Source of the DNA: an uncultured Rhizobiaceae group bacterium
GTDB taxonomy: Bacteria > Pseudomonadota > Alphaproteobacteria > Rhizobiales > Rhizobiaceae
Length of the DNA: 13,526 bases
Assembly: GCA_938009335.1 (NCBI GenBank)
Contig: CALLHT010000051.1
Location: forward strand, 1-13,526
Reading direction: 5' to 3'
Shown piece by piece: positions 5,291 to 13,400 of this stretch. Made by a program: the position numbers and the translations under genes. Within the stretch, counting starts at the first letter, position 1; the number at the start of each line of letters is the position of its first letter. The notes beneath the pieces were generated by a model. It searched no databases and had not been told where the DNA came from. It saw only the letters and a program-made list of their open reading frames with translations.

Positions 5291-6760
5291 CTATCTTAGC
5301 GATCGAAATACAACCAAAAGCGCGGCAAAAACTGCGATCACTTCCAGTCTTCCCAGGAGCATACCAATCGATAGAATCATCTTTTGATGCCAAATCAGAT
5401 TGTAATACTCGGGCCATTCGACGCTGGTTGAGAAATCCCAAAACCCGCCATATAGCGGACCTGCATTAGAAATGGCCGCCATAGCAGCGGTAAACGCGGG
5501 TTGGAACGACAGACCAGTGAAGGAAAGCATACAGGTTATGACGCCCAGCGTTGCTATCAAAATCGCAAACAAACTCCAAACCGCTTTCATGAAATCCAAA
5601 TCGAAGTCTGTATCGCCGAACTTTCCGGGACGGACAACATTCGGATAAAGCAGGCGGTCCAACTCATTGCGAGCCAGTGAATACATTCCTCCGATCCGGA
5701 AGAACTTAATCCCGCCAGATGTTGAATAGCACCCTCCTCCCACGAAGATGAGCAATAGTACAAATGTGGGTGGTAAAAGCGCAAAAACTCCCGGTCTGGA
5801 TTGGATGGCAGATGTGGATACAATCGAAGCGGCGTTTAGTATCCCCTCACTCATGGCAACATTGCTTGGCAGCGATGAAGCCGAACCTGCGGCCGCGCTC
5901 AACACGTAGCCAATATAGATTGCCACACCACCGACGACCGCAACTAAAAAGTAGCTTTCCCGATGCTTGAGTAGTTTTGCTATTTTCAGTTTGAATAGAT
6001 CTTGAAGCCAGAAAATGCTTGATGCGCCAATCACCAGAAACAGCGCCATTAAAAGCATTCCACTCACACCCAGCAGTTCATCAACCGACGCAGATGTTGG
6101 AACAATACCTCCCGTTGATAGAGCCGTGTAAGAGAAGATCATCGCATTAAGTGGTGCAACACCAGCCAAGATCAACAAAACAAAACACGCAAGGGTAAAA
6201 GCAAAATAGATGCGGAATATTCGACCACAGAACGCTACAAGCCGATTTTGCGAAGCGACAATCGACGCAGCAACACTTGCACTCTCCACCTGCGGCAATC
6301 CCCCTATCTCCCAAGGTGCCAAAACCAAAATCAAAGTGATAAGCGTCGCCAATCCACCGAGCCATTGCAACTGAGCGAGCAAGAACAGAACGCTGGTGGG
6401 AATGGTTTCCTGATTTTCAAATATCAGTGCACCGGTTGTGGTGAAGCTGGAAACCGACTGAAAAAGCGCGTCCATGTAGCTCAAGCTTGCCAAATCAGCG
6501 ATTGCAAAAGACGTTACAAGTGGAAAAAACATCCAACTCCCAACGGTGAGCAGGATTGCGTTGTTACGTTCCAAGCCGCCGGTTTTTCCGTAAATGGACA
6601 ACAATATCGCAACAGAGACAAAGCCTCCCGATATGCCATACATTAGAATGCGATAGCCGATTTGAATTTCGTCAACACCAAACGCTACCAAAGCCGGTAG
6701 CAACATAGAGGCAGAGAGGATTGCCCCTAAAGCAGCTAGATAGAAGACAACGGTTGTCAT
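5291..6760 (-). CDS. trkH: Trk K+ uptake system, pore subunit TrkH
   Basis: TrkH is the membrane pore of the Trk K+ uptake system, built from four M1-P-M2 repeats. The 489-residue protein is very hydrophobic throughout. The pore loops are visible: P1 SSFTTTGALIF (G110), P2 YTALSTGGIVP (G217), P3 ASIVSTSAIQSRPG (311-324) and P4 ISNAGPLYGG (G434). The charged GGGCYSTSGGIKFFR segment (341-355) is the family's intramembrane loop. P3 carries Ala318 where the filter glycine is expected, the odd point of this copy. It starts 13 bp after trkA, the usual partner, with only a weak ribosome binding site (GGATCGGG). It looks to be the last gene of the ntrYX-trkAH operon. Membrane-pore identity is secure; normal K+ selectivity is not guaranteed. 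Confidence 0.93.
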   Translation of the reverse strand: MTTVVFYLAALGAILSASMLLPALVAFGVDEIQIGYRILMYGISGGFVSVAILLSIYGKTGGLERNNAILLTVGSWMFFPLVTSFAIADLASLSYMDALFQSVSSFTTTGALIFENQETIPTSVLFLLAQLQWLGGLATLITLILVLAPWEIGGLPQVESASVAASIVASQNRLVAFCGRIFRIYFAFTLACFVLLILAGVAPLNAMIFSYTALSTGGIVPTSASVDELLGVSGMLLMALFLVIGASSIFWLQDLFKLKIAKLLKHRESYFLVAVVGGVAIYIGYVLSAAAGSASSLPSNVAMSEGILNAASIVSTSAIQSRPGVFALLPPTFVLLLIFVGGGCYSTSGGIKFFRIGGMYSLARNELDRLLYPNVVRPGKFGDTDFDLDFMKAVWSLFAILIATLGVITCMLSFTGLSFQPAFTAAMAAISNAGPLYGGFWDFSTSVEWPEYYNLIWHQKMILSIGMLLGRLEVIAVFAALLVVFRSLR

Positions 6761-6773
6761 CTTACCCGATCCA

Positions 6774-8150
6774 CTAGAAGAAGTCTTTGCTGGTTCGGAA
6801 CATCTGCTCTACTTCATGAACATGCTCACTTAGTGCAATCATCACAACACGATCATTTGGCTTGATGATCATATCACCTGTCGGCTTCATCAACGTGCCT
6901 TCATGCGAAATCATGCCAATTCTAACACCAGAAGGAAGCTCAAGTTCTCGAAGTGGCTTGCCCACCAGGGGTGATGCTTCCAGCGCTTCAGCTTCAATCA
7001 CCTCTGCGGCCCCATTTTCAATTGAATAGACACCCCGGATACGCCCGCGACGAACATATTGAAGAACGCGTGAGATTGTGACGCTCCTAGGATTAATGAA
7101 GTCATCAATGCCAAGGCTGCGGGTAAAATCGTGATATCCAATGTTGTTAAGAAGCGATAAGTTACGCTTACAACCAAGCTTCTTTGCAAGAACGCTCGAA
7201 AGGATGTTGACCTGATCATTGTTCGTTATCGATACCATCAGGTCGGTATCTTCGATGCCCGCTTCCTGAAGAATTGAATCATCCAAGGCGTTCCCATGCA
7301 GTACAATGGTGCGTCTCAGTTCATCTGCCAGTTTTTCTGCAGCCTGTCGCGAATTCTCAATAATTCTAACCCGGGCGTTCGGCAATCTGTCTTCAATGCG
7401 TTTTGCCAGATAAACACCAATGTTTCCGCCCCCAGCAATCACAATTCGACTGGCTTCCGGGTTGTCTTTTCCGAAGATGGAAACGGTTCGGCGGATCTGT
7501 TGCCGATCGGTGATGACATAGCAGGTATCACCGAGAAGAATTTGGTCTGACGATCGTGGCGTGATCATCTCACCCCTTCGCGCAATGCCGCATACTACAG
7601 CGTTTAGATCGGGAAAGAGTTCCGTGAGTTGCGATAAAGGCGTGTCAATCAGCGGACAGTTTTCGTCACATTCAATTGCCACCATTGCGACTGTGTCTTC
7701 ATTGAACAAGACTAGATCGCGCGCGCCCGGCAATGCGACGCGCCGCAATATCACATCGCCAACTTCAATCTCAGGCGAAATGATCACATCAATCGGCATG
7801 TGCTCGCTGGTAAAGAGATTTTGCCAATGCGCTTGCTTGTAGCTCTGTGCACGAATGCGAGCGATCTTTGTAGGCACTTTAAACAGAGAATGCGCGACCT
7901 GACATGCAACCATATTGACTTCATCGTAGAGCGTTACAGCGATGATCATATCTGCCTGCTCAGCCCCTGCCGTCGCAAGGACATCCGGATGGGACCCATG
8001 GCCAACATAGCCGCGAACATCCAGCCTATCCTGAATGTTCTGGATCAACTCAGCAGAGTTATCGATTACGGTGACATCGTTATTTTCGCGGGAAAGTCTC
8101 TCGGCAATACCGTATCCCACCTGACCAGCACCACAAATGAGGATTCTCAT
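6774..8150 (-). CDS. trkA: Trk K+ uptake system, regulatory NAD-binding subunit TrkA
   Basis: TrkA is the cytoplasmic gating ring of the Trk system; it binds nucleotides and controls TrkH. The 458 residues form two RCK halves. The first Rossmann fold has GAGQVG (7-12) with D30 at the end of beta-2, followed by a TrkA_C domain (about 130-225). The second has GGGNIG (240-245) with the acidic E265 in RIIEN, followed by a second TrkA_C domain (about 370-455). Length and two-fold layout match full-length TrkA. Its ATG lies 2 bp after the ntrX stop, so it is coupled to ntrX, and trkH follows after 13 bp. Placing K+ uptake genes behind ntrYX is typical of this group of alphaproteobacteria. Confidence 0.96.
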   Translation of the reverse strand: MRILICGAGQVGYGIAERLSRENNDVTVIDNSAELIQNIQDRLDVRGYVGHGSHPDVLATAGAEQADMIIAVTLYDEVNMVACQVAHSLFKVPTKIARIRAQSYKQAHWQNLFTSEHMPIDVIISPEIEVGDVILRRVALPGARDLVLFNEDTVAMVAIECDENCPLIDTPLSQLTELFPDLNAVVCGIARRGEMITPRSSDQILLGDTCYVITDRQQIRRTVSIFGKDNPEASRIVIAGGGNIGVYLAKRIEDRLPNARVRIIENSRQAAEKLADELRRTIVLHGNALDDSILQEAGIEDTDLMVSITNNDQVNILSSVLAKKLGCKRNLSLLNNIGYHDFTRSLGIDDFINPRSVTISRVLQYVRRGRIRGVYSIENGAAEVIEAEALEASPLVGKPLRELELPSGVRIGMISHEGTLMKPTGDMIIKPNDRVVMIALSEHVHEVEQMFRTSKDFF

Positions 8151-8152
8151 GA

Positions 8153-9547
8153 CTATTCAGCTGCCTTCTGATCAGTTTTCTTGTCGGTCAATCCTAGGGA
8201 CTTCAGTTTTCTATGAAGTGCGGAACGTTCCATACCAATGAATTCGGCTGTGCGCGAGACATTTCCACCAAATCTTCCCACTTGTGCTGCAAGATAATCC
8301 CGCTCAAAAGCTTCCCTTGCCTCTTTGAGTGGCAAAGACATTAGATGCTCGCCGCCTGCGCCACCCGCATTTGGAAGCATTTCGCCAATTTCTTTTGGCA
8401 GCATATCCGCGGTCACTGTTGTGCCGTCTTCAACGCGCGATAAGATCATCAATCTCTCAATGTTGTTTCTCAACTGCCGAATGTTGCCGGGCCAATCATG
8501 GGCTTGCAAGACCGCCATCGCATCATCGGCAATGCGACAACTTAAGATACCGGACTGTCGGCCAATCTGCTTCATGAAGGCTTTTGCTAAAATCGGCACA
8601 TCTTCCCTGCGTTCTGAGAGCGGAGGCACTCTGATCGGGACAACAGCAAGGCGATGAAACAAGTCTTCGCGAAAGTTGCCATCATTCATGTGCGTTTCAA
8701 GGTCCTGCGCGGTGGATGAAATGACCCTTACATCCACTTTGACCTCGGTATCGCCCCCTACCCGATTAAACTTCTGTTCAACCAGAACCCGCAGGATTTT
8801 ACTTTGAGTACCCCAAGGCATATCTGCAATTTCATCAAGGTAGAGTGTGCCGCCGTGCGCTTCTTCCAAAGCACCAACCTTGCGCGGTTCGTCACCCGCC
8901 CCCTCCGTTCCAAACAACTCCCGTTCCATCCGTTCCGGCGTGATGTTCGCAGCGCTGATCACGACAAACGGTGCTTCATTCCTGTTGGAGTTTTTGTGAA
9001 TTGTTCTCGCAACCAGTTCTTTGCCGCTGCCGGATGCGCCGGAAATCAAAATACGGGAATTGCTCGGTGCGACGCGTTCAATGGTTTGCTGCAACTGTTG
9101 CATTGCCGCAGATTCGCCAATCAACTCTGACATATCTGCCGTGCGTTCTTGCAATTCCTTAACCTGCTTTTTGAGGTTTGAAGCTTCTAAAGCGCGTGAG
9201 GCGATTAGCAAAAGCCTGTCTGATTTAAACGGCTTTTCAATAAAGTCGTAAGCACCACGTCTAATCGCAGAAACTGCGGTTTCGACATTGCCATGACCCG
9301 AGATCATCACCACTGGTAGTTCTGGATGATGTGTCATGATTTCATCCAGAATTTCCAATCCATCGAGGCGCGATCCCTGCAGCCATATATCCAGAAACAC
9401 CATAGTAGGTTTGCGTTCCTGTATGGCAGCCAGCGCTGTATCTGCATCACTGGCTGTGCGGGTTCCGTGGCCTTCATCTTCCAGAATACCTGCAACCAAT
9501 TCGCGAATATCTGCTTCATCATCGACAACTAGGATATCAGTGGCCAT
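8153..9547 (-). CDS. ntrX: Response regulator NtrX
   Basis: NtrX is the response partner of the membrane kinase NtrY and acts in nitrogen, redox and envelope control. The 464 residues hold a receiver domain (D9/D10, phospho-acceptor D53 in FLDIW, S83, K105), an AAA+ domain with Walker A GASGSGK (170-176) and Walker B TLYLDEI (D238, E239), arginine-finger region FREDLFHRL (292-300), and a C-terminal Fis-type helix-turn-helix (NVSRTAEFIGMERSALHRKL, 429-448). The loop after ELFG (210-213) reads TEGAGDEPRKVG, with no GAFTGA, so direct sigma-54 activation is unlikely. It starts 3 bp after the ntrY stop and runs into trkA with a 2-bp gap. The NtrX call rather than NtrC rests on the order and on the SRLDGLEI receiver insertion after D53. 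Confidence 0.95.
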   Translation of the reverse strand: MATDILVVDDEADIRELVAGILEDEGHGTRTASDADTALAAIQERKPTMVFLDIWLQGSRLDGLEILDEIMTHHPELPVVMISGHGNVETAVSAIRRGAYDFIEKPFKSDRLLLIASRALEASNLKKQVKELQERTADMSELIGESAAMQQLQQTIERVAPSNSRILISGASGSGKELVARTIHKNSNRNEAPFVVISAANITPERMERELFGTEGAGDEPRKVGALEEAHGGTLYLDEIADMPWGTQSKILRVLVEQKFNRVGGDTEVKVDVRVISSTAQDLETHMNDGNFREDLFHRLAVVPIRVPPLSERREDVPILAKAFMKQIGRQSGILSCRIADDAMAVLQAHDWPGNIRQLRNNIERLMILSRVEDGTTVTADMLPKEIGEMLPNAGGAGGEHLMSLPLKEAREAFERDYLAAQVGRFGGNVSRTAEFIGMERSALHRKLKSLGLTDKKTDQKAAE

Positions 9548-9550
9548 TCT

Positions 9551-11845
9551 CTAAACGGTCTCCTCGGACTTTTCTTCTTGTTTTGTTGGCGCGAGAGCAA
9601 GTGGCAGAGTAATACGCATCATCGCTCCTGTTCCCCCTTCTGAGACGCTCGGCGCATCCATCAAGTCGATGGTACCACCATGGTCTTCAATAATTTTACG
9701 GACAATCGGCAGTCCCAAACCTGTGCCTTTTTCGCGGGTTGTCATATATGGCTCCAGCAGCTTTTGCCGGTCTGTTTCGGGCAAACCTTTGCCGTTGTCT
9801 ATGATTTCCAGGATGGCCTTGTTTTCGCGTGTCAGCAGATTTACGTCAATGCGTCCTCTATCTTTTGTCTCCACTGCTTCAATCGCCTCCGCGGCATTCT
9901 TGATAACATTAATCAGTGCTTGCGAGATCATCCGTTCATCATACACCACTGCGACCTTATCGTCCGGCATGCTCAGATTGATTTCTAAATCCGGAAAACC
10001 AACCTTTTGAAGAAACACCGTTTCACGGATTGTTTTCTTGATGTTTTCTTTTGCCATGACTGGTGCGGGCATCCGTGCGAAAGAAGAAAATTCATCAACC
10101 ATACGGCCAATATCACCAACCTGCCGGATAATGGTATCCGTGCAATTGTCAAAGACCTCTCGATCATCGTCGTTAATCTGTTTGCCATATCGGCGTTTGA
10201 TGCGCTCCGCGGAAAGCTGAATAGGCGTGAGAGGGTTCTTGATCTCATGCGCAATTCTTCGCGCTACATCTGCCCAGGCTGTGTTCCTTTGTGCTGATAC
10301 CAAATCGGTAATATCATCAAGTGTTAGAACAAAAGAACGCGTTTCCGTAGTTTCCTCTTCCATCGTCACCTGCACATTATACGTGCGTTCACGGCCGTCT
10401 CTGACAAAGGCAATCTGTTCCAAATATTGATCTTGGTTGCTTTCAACAGCACGATCGAAAACTTCACCCAATTCTGGTGCTACATCATGCAATTGCACAT
10501 CTGTATGATCCTGACGGTCTTGACCAAACAACAATGGTGATGCTGATCTGTTGTTGATTGTCACCTTACCGTTTTGATCAAGACCAACCACGCTCGCACT
10601 AACGCCGGAAAGCACGGCTTCGATAAAGCGTGCGCGTTGATCCATTAGCTTATTTGCATCTAACAATTCGGTTTGCTGATGGCGTAAATCCCCCAACATT
10701 TCGTTGAAGGTTTCTCCAAGAAAACGCAGATCCCCCTCTGATTGACTTACATCAACCGCCACATCCAAATTTCCTGCCGAGACTTCATTTGCTGTACCGA
10801 TTAACCGACGGATTGGCGTTACAATGCGTGTCGCGACGCTGATACCCATCCAAATCGCACAAAGCAGAACGATGACGCAGACGCCAAAATAGAGCAGCGC
10901 AAATGCGATCTGGAAGGGTAAGCGATTTTGTTCGAGATTGGTATATTCTTCACTATTGGTCTGTGTGTCCCTCAGCGCTTCAATAACAGCAGGCTGGATC
11001 GCCACAACAGCGTAAAGGTAAGCATCCGGTATCTCCCGAAGTTTAAAGACCGAGCCAATTAGATTGTTGTTTGCAGGCGGAATAGGAACGGGGTCACCCT
11101 CATCTGCCAATTCTAGCGCTATCTCTGGAGGCTTGGGAATTTCCTGTTCATCGTTCAGGGTCGCTTCGAACAGAACCTCTCCCTTATCATCAATCAAGGA
11201 TGCATAAAGAAATCCACGCCCTCTCGTTTCTAGTTCAAAGAGGCTCTCAAACCCAAAGCGATCCAATACGTAGAGACGACGATTGCGATCAAGGTTAGAC
11301 GCCATTGAAAGCGTGTTTCCCAATAGAACTCTTGTGCTTTCATTGCGATAAGCACGGGCAATGCTGACTGAAGATTCAACAATCCTCTTGGTGCGAATTT
11401 CGAACCAACGGTCTAGCCCCAGGTCCAGCGTAATACCGGCAACAATAGCCACAAGGATGGCCGGAAATGCAGCAACAAGACAAAACAAGCCAATGATCCG
11501 AACATGCAAACGTGACGCTGCCCTGCCCTTCGCCCTAGATCGCAAGATTTTCAAAACCTCTTTCACGATCAGGAAAATCAACACCAGAATGAGAATGCCA
11601 TTCACGATTGCCGCAGAATAGACGATGTTCTGGTTGCTCGGATTAATCGGCGTAAGGCCAATCAAGATGAGAAAACTCGCGGTGCCGGTGATCATCAGTG
11701 CGATCACTGTTGCAAGACCAACTTTCCGGCTTAACGAACCCCGCTCTGAGCCGTATTGTGGCTTGCTCAAATTATCATTTGAGGCCGGCAAATGAGGCAT
11801 CGATTCATTTGAATCAGGCTTTGATAGAATATCAGCGGTCGTCAC
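9551..11845 (-). CDS. ntrY: Membrane sensor histidine kinase NtrY
   Basis: NtrY is the membrane-bound sensor kinase for NtrX. The 764 residues contain three N-terminal hydrophobic segments (about 43-64, 74-97, 116-140), an extracytoplasmic sensing region (about 141-308), a fourth segment (310-336), a HAMP linker (about 337-390), a PAS domain (about 404-515), and the kinase core. The phospho-acceptor is H533 in IAHEIKNPLTP, the N box is NVIKNAAEAIE (646-656), G1 is DNGKG (683-687) and G2 is GTGLGLPI (707-714). The start is GTG (11843-11845). An in-frame TAG lies 5 codons upstream with no ATG between, and a weak AGG precedes it by about 11 nt. ATG at 11803 (residue 15) is an alternative but has no Shine-Dalgarno sequence. 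It heads the ntrYX-trkAH operon. Confidence 0.95.
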   Translation of the reverse strand: MTTADILSKPDSNESMPHLPASNDNLSKPQYGSERGSLSRKVGLATVIALMITGTASFLILIGLTPINPSNQNIVYSAAIVNGILILVLIFLIVKEVLKILRSRAKGRAASRLHVRIIGLFCLVAAFPAILVAIVAGITLDLGLDRWFEIRTKRIVESSVSIARAYRNESTRVLLGNTLSMASNLDRNRRLYVLDRFGFESLFELETRGRGFLYASLIDDKGEVLFEATLNDEQEIPKPPEIALELADEGDPVPIPPANNNLIGSVFKLREIPDAYLYAVVAIQPAVIEALRDTQTNSEEYTNLEQNRLPFQIAFALLYFGVCVIVLLCAIWMGISVATRIVTPIRRLIGTANEVSAGNLDVAVDVSQSEGDLRFLGETFNEMLGDLRHQQTELLDANKLMDQRARFIEAVLSGVSASVVGLDQNGKVTINNRSASPLLFGQDRQDHTDVQLHDVAPELGEVFDRAVESNQDQYLEQIAFVRDGRERTYNVQVTMEEETTETRSFVLTLDDITDLVSAQRNTAWADVARRIAHEIKNPLTPIQLSAERIKRRYGKQINDDDREVFDNCTDTIIRQVGDIGRMVDEFSSFARMPAPVMAKENIKKTIRETVFLQKVGFPDLEINLSMPDDKVAVVYDERMISQALINVIKNAAEAIEAVETKDRGRIDVNLLTRENKAILEIIDNGKGLPETDRQKLLEPYMTTREKGTGLGLPIVRKIIEDHGGTIDLMDAPSVSEGGTGAMMRITLPLALAPTKQEEKSEETV

Positions 11846-11958
11846 GACGTTATATACCTATTTCTTTAGCCAATTCGGCGGCTGCCACTTAATGTGTTGC
11901 GTTCTTGCAACGCGATTGTGGCATAAATGGTACAAATTTTCCAGAGGGATTGATGGCC
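11846..11958 (-). promoter_or_regulatory. ntrC-ntrY spacer with inverted repeat
   Basis: This 113-bp gap separates ntrC from ntrY; most other gaps in this gene run are 2-13 bp, so it probably holds a promoter or control site for ntrYX-trkAH. It contains GTTGC (11896-11900) and GCAAC (11907-11911) around a 6-nt centre. No T run follows on the minus strand, so it is not a clear terminator. I see no convincing -35/-10 pair and no valid -24/-12 element. Confidence 0.4.
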
Positions 11959-13398
11959 CTATCGCGCGGTTTTCACGATACGAATTCCGTGCTCTTTGAT
12001 TTTCTTACGCAATGTATTTCGGTTCAAACCTAAGACTTTTGCGGCTTTGATTTGATTTCCGTTTGTTGCTGCAAGCGTCGTGGTGATGAGTGGATATTCA
12101 AAGTCTTTCAGAAAGCGATCATAGACCCCATCTGGCGGCAAAGAGGTGCCGTGTTCTTCGAAATATCGCGATACAAAATACTCAGTAGCACTCTGTAACC
12201 CACTAAAACCACCACTGCTGGCATCCATTACCCCTTTTCTAAAGAACCCACCGTTTCTGATCTCAGCTTCAACAATTGCGGGTGTGATCGTCTCCTGAGG
12301 ATAAAGAACAGCAATCCGACGAATAAGATTTTCAAACTCGCGAACATTTCCCGGCCACAGATATTCACGAAGCACACTCAGCGCATCCGGTTCCAGAAAC
12401 TTCGCTTTGGCACCTTCCATTTCTGACATTTTTAAAAAATGCCGAGCAAGGTCCGCGATATCTTCTCGGCGATCTTTTAAAGCGGGCAACCGAATCGGAA
12501 CGACGTTTATCCGATAGTACAAATCTTCCCTAAATAAGCCTTGGTTGATGAGGTGGTCCAAGTCTTGTGTCGTTGACGAGATGACGCGAATATCAAGCTT
12601 GATTGGATTTGTACTACCAATAGGCGTTGCCTCTCCCGTTTGAAGGACCCTTAAAAGACGCGATTGCACATTCAGAGGAAGACCCGAAACCTCTTCCAAG
12701 TACAAAGTGCCGCCATCAGCCTTGCGGATGGTTCCGTGCTCTATTGCGCCGTCCTCTTTCTTTTGCCCAAAAAGATGCGCTTCAACTGATTCTTCGGGAA
12801 TGGAAGATAGGTTCACCGCGATAAATGGGCCATGCTTGCGACCACCAAAATCATGAAGGACACGCGCTGTTAGTTTCTTGCCGGTTCCTGATAACCCGGA
12901 GATCATCACTGCCATGTCCGAAGCGGTCAGTCTCGCAATCGAGCGATAGACTTCCTGCATGGCGTGTGAGCGACCAACCAGAGGCATATTTGCTGAATAC
13001 TCGTCAGCGGTCTGCGTAGTTCTATTATCCTTTGGCTCTAAGACTGCTCGGTTTACGGTATCAACCAGTTTCTCAAGATCAAACGGCTTTGGAAGATAGT
13101 CATAAGCTCCCGCTTCTTGGGCGTTCAAGGCGGTCATGAAGGTGTTTTGAGCACTAATCAGAACGACAGGTAAATCAGGACGATGCCGTTGTATCCTAGG
13201 TAGAATGTCAAACGCATCACCATCCGGCATGATCACGTCTGATACAACACAGTCGCCCTCACCCGCTTCAACCCATTCCCAAAGTTTGGATACGTTTGAT
13301 GCAACACGAACTTCGAACCCCACCCGGGTAAGCGCTTGGTTTAGCACAAGACGAATGGCAGCATCATCATCTGCAACGATAATGGTCCCTTTTGCCAT
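11959..13398 (-). CDS. ntrC: Nitrogen response regulator NtrC, lacking GAFTGA
   Basis: NtrC is the response partner of NtrB and controls nitrogen-limitation genes. The 479 residues have a receiver domain (D11/D12, D54 in VVSDVIMPDG, S82, K104), an AAA+ domain with Walker A GLSGTGK (168-174), and arginine-finger region LFREDLYYRINV (288-299). A Fis-type helix-turn-helix ends the protein (NGNQIKAAKVLGLNRNTLRK, 446-465). The loop after LFG (209-211) is QKKEDGAIEHGTIRKAD: GAFTGA, the sigma-54 contact, is absent and the loop is about 4 residues shorter than in enteric or rhizobial NtrC. Walker B is TLYLEE (E235, E236) where Asp-Glu is usual. Start ATG has GGGGGA about 9 nt upstream, inside the end of ntrB, whose stop is 2 bp away. 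This form resembles Rhodobacter capsulatus NtrC, known to work with the housekeeping polymerase. Confidence 0.95.
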   Translation of the reverse strand: MAKGTIIVADDDAAIRLVLNQALTRVGFEVRVASNVSKLWEWVEAGEGDCVVSDVIMPDGDAFDILPRIQRHRPDLPVVLISAQNTFMTALNAQEAGAYDYLPKPFDLEKLVDTVNRAVLEPKDNRTTQTADEYSANMPLVGRSHAMQEVYRSIARLTASDMAVMISGLSGTGKKLTARVLHDFGGRKHGPFIAVNLSSIPEESVEAHLFGQKKEDGAIEHGTIRKADGGTLYLEEVSGLPLNVQSRLLRVLQTGEATPIGSTNPIKLDIRVISSTTQDLDHLINQGLFREDLYYRINVVPIRLPALKDRREDIADLARHFLKMSEMEGAKAKFLEPDALSVLREYLWPGNVREFENLIRRIAVLYPQETITPAIVEAEIRNGGFFRKGVMDASSGGFSGLQSATEYFVSRYFEEHGTSLPPDGVYDRFLKDFEYPLITTTLAATNGNQIKAAKVLGLNRNTLRKKIKEHGIRIVKTAR

Positions 13399-13400
13399 AT

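Noticed and set aside
6248..6646. 132-codon open frame on the plus strand inside trkH, and other long antisense frames in trkA, ntrX and ntrY
   Set aside because: They lie wholly inside well-supported genes, have Cys/Arg/Ser-rich composition typical of shadow frames, and show no recognisable domain or ribosome binding site.
11870..11895. A TGGCAG followed by TTGGC in the ntrC-ntrY spacer (minus strand), resembling a -24/-12 sigma-54 promoter
   Set aside because: The distance between the GG and GC elements is several bases too long for the strict sigma-54 spacing, and both regulators lack GAFTGA.
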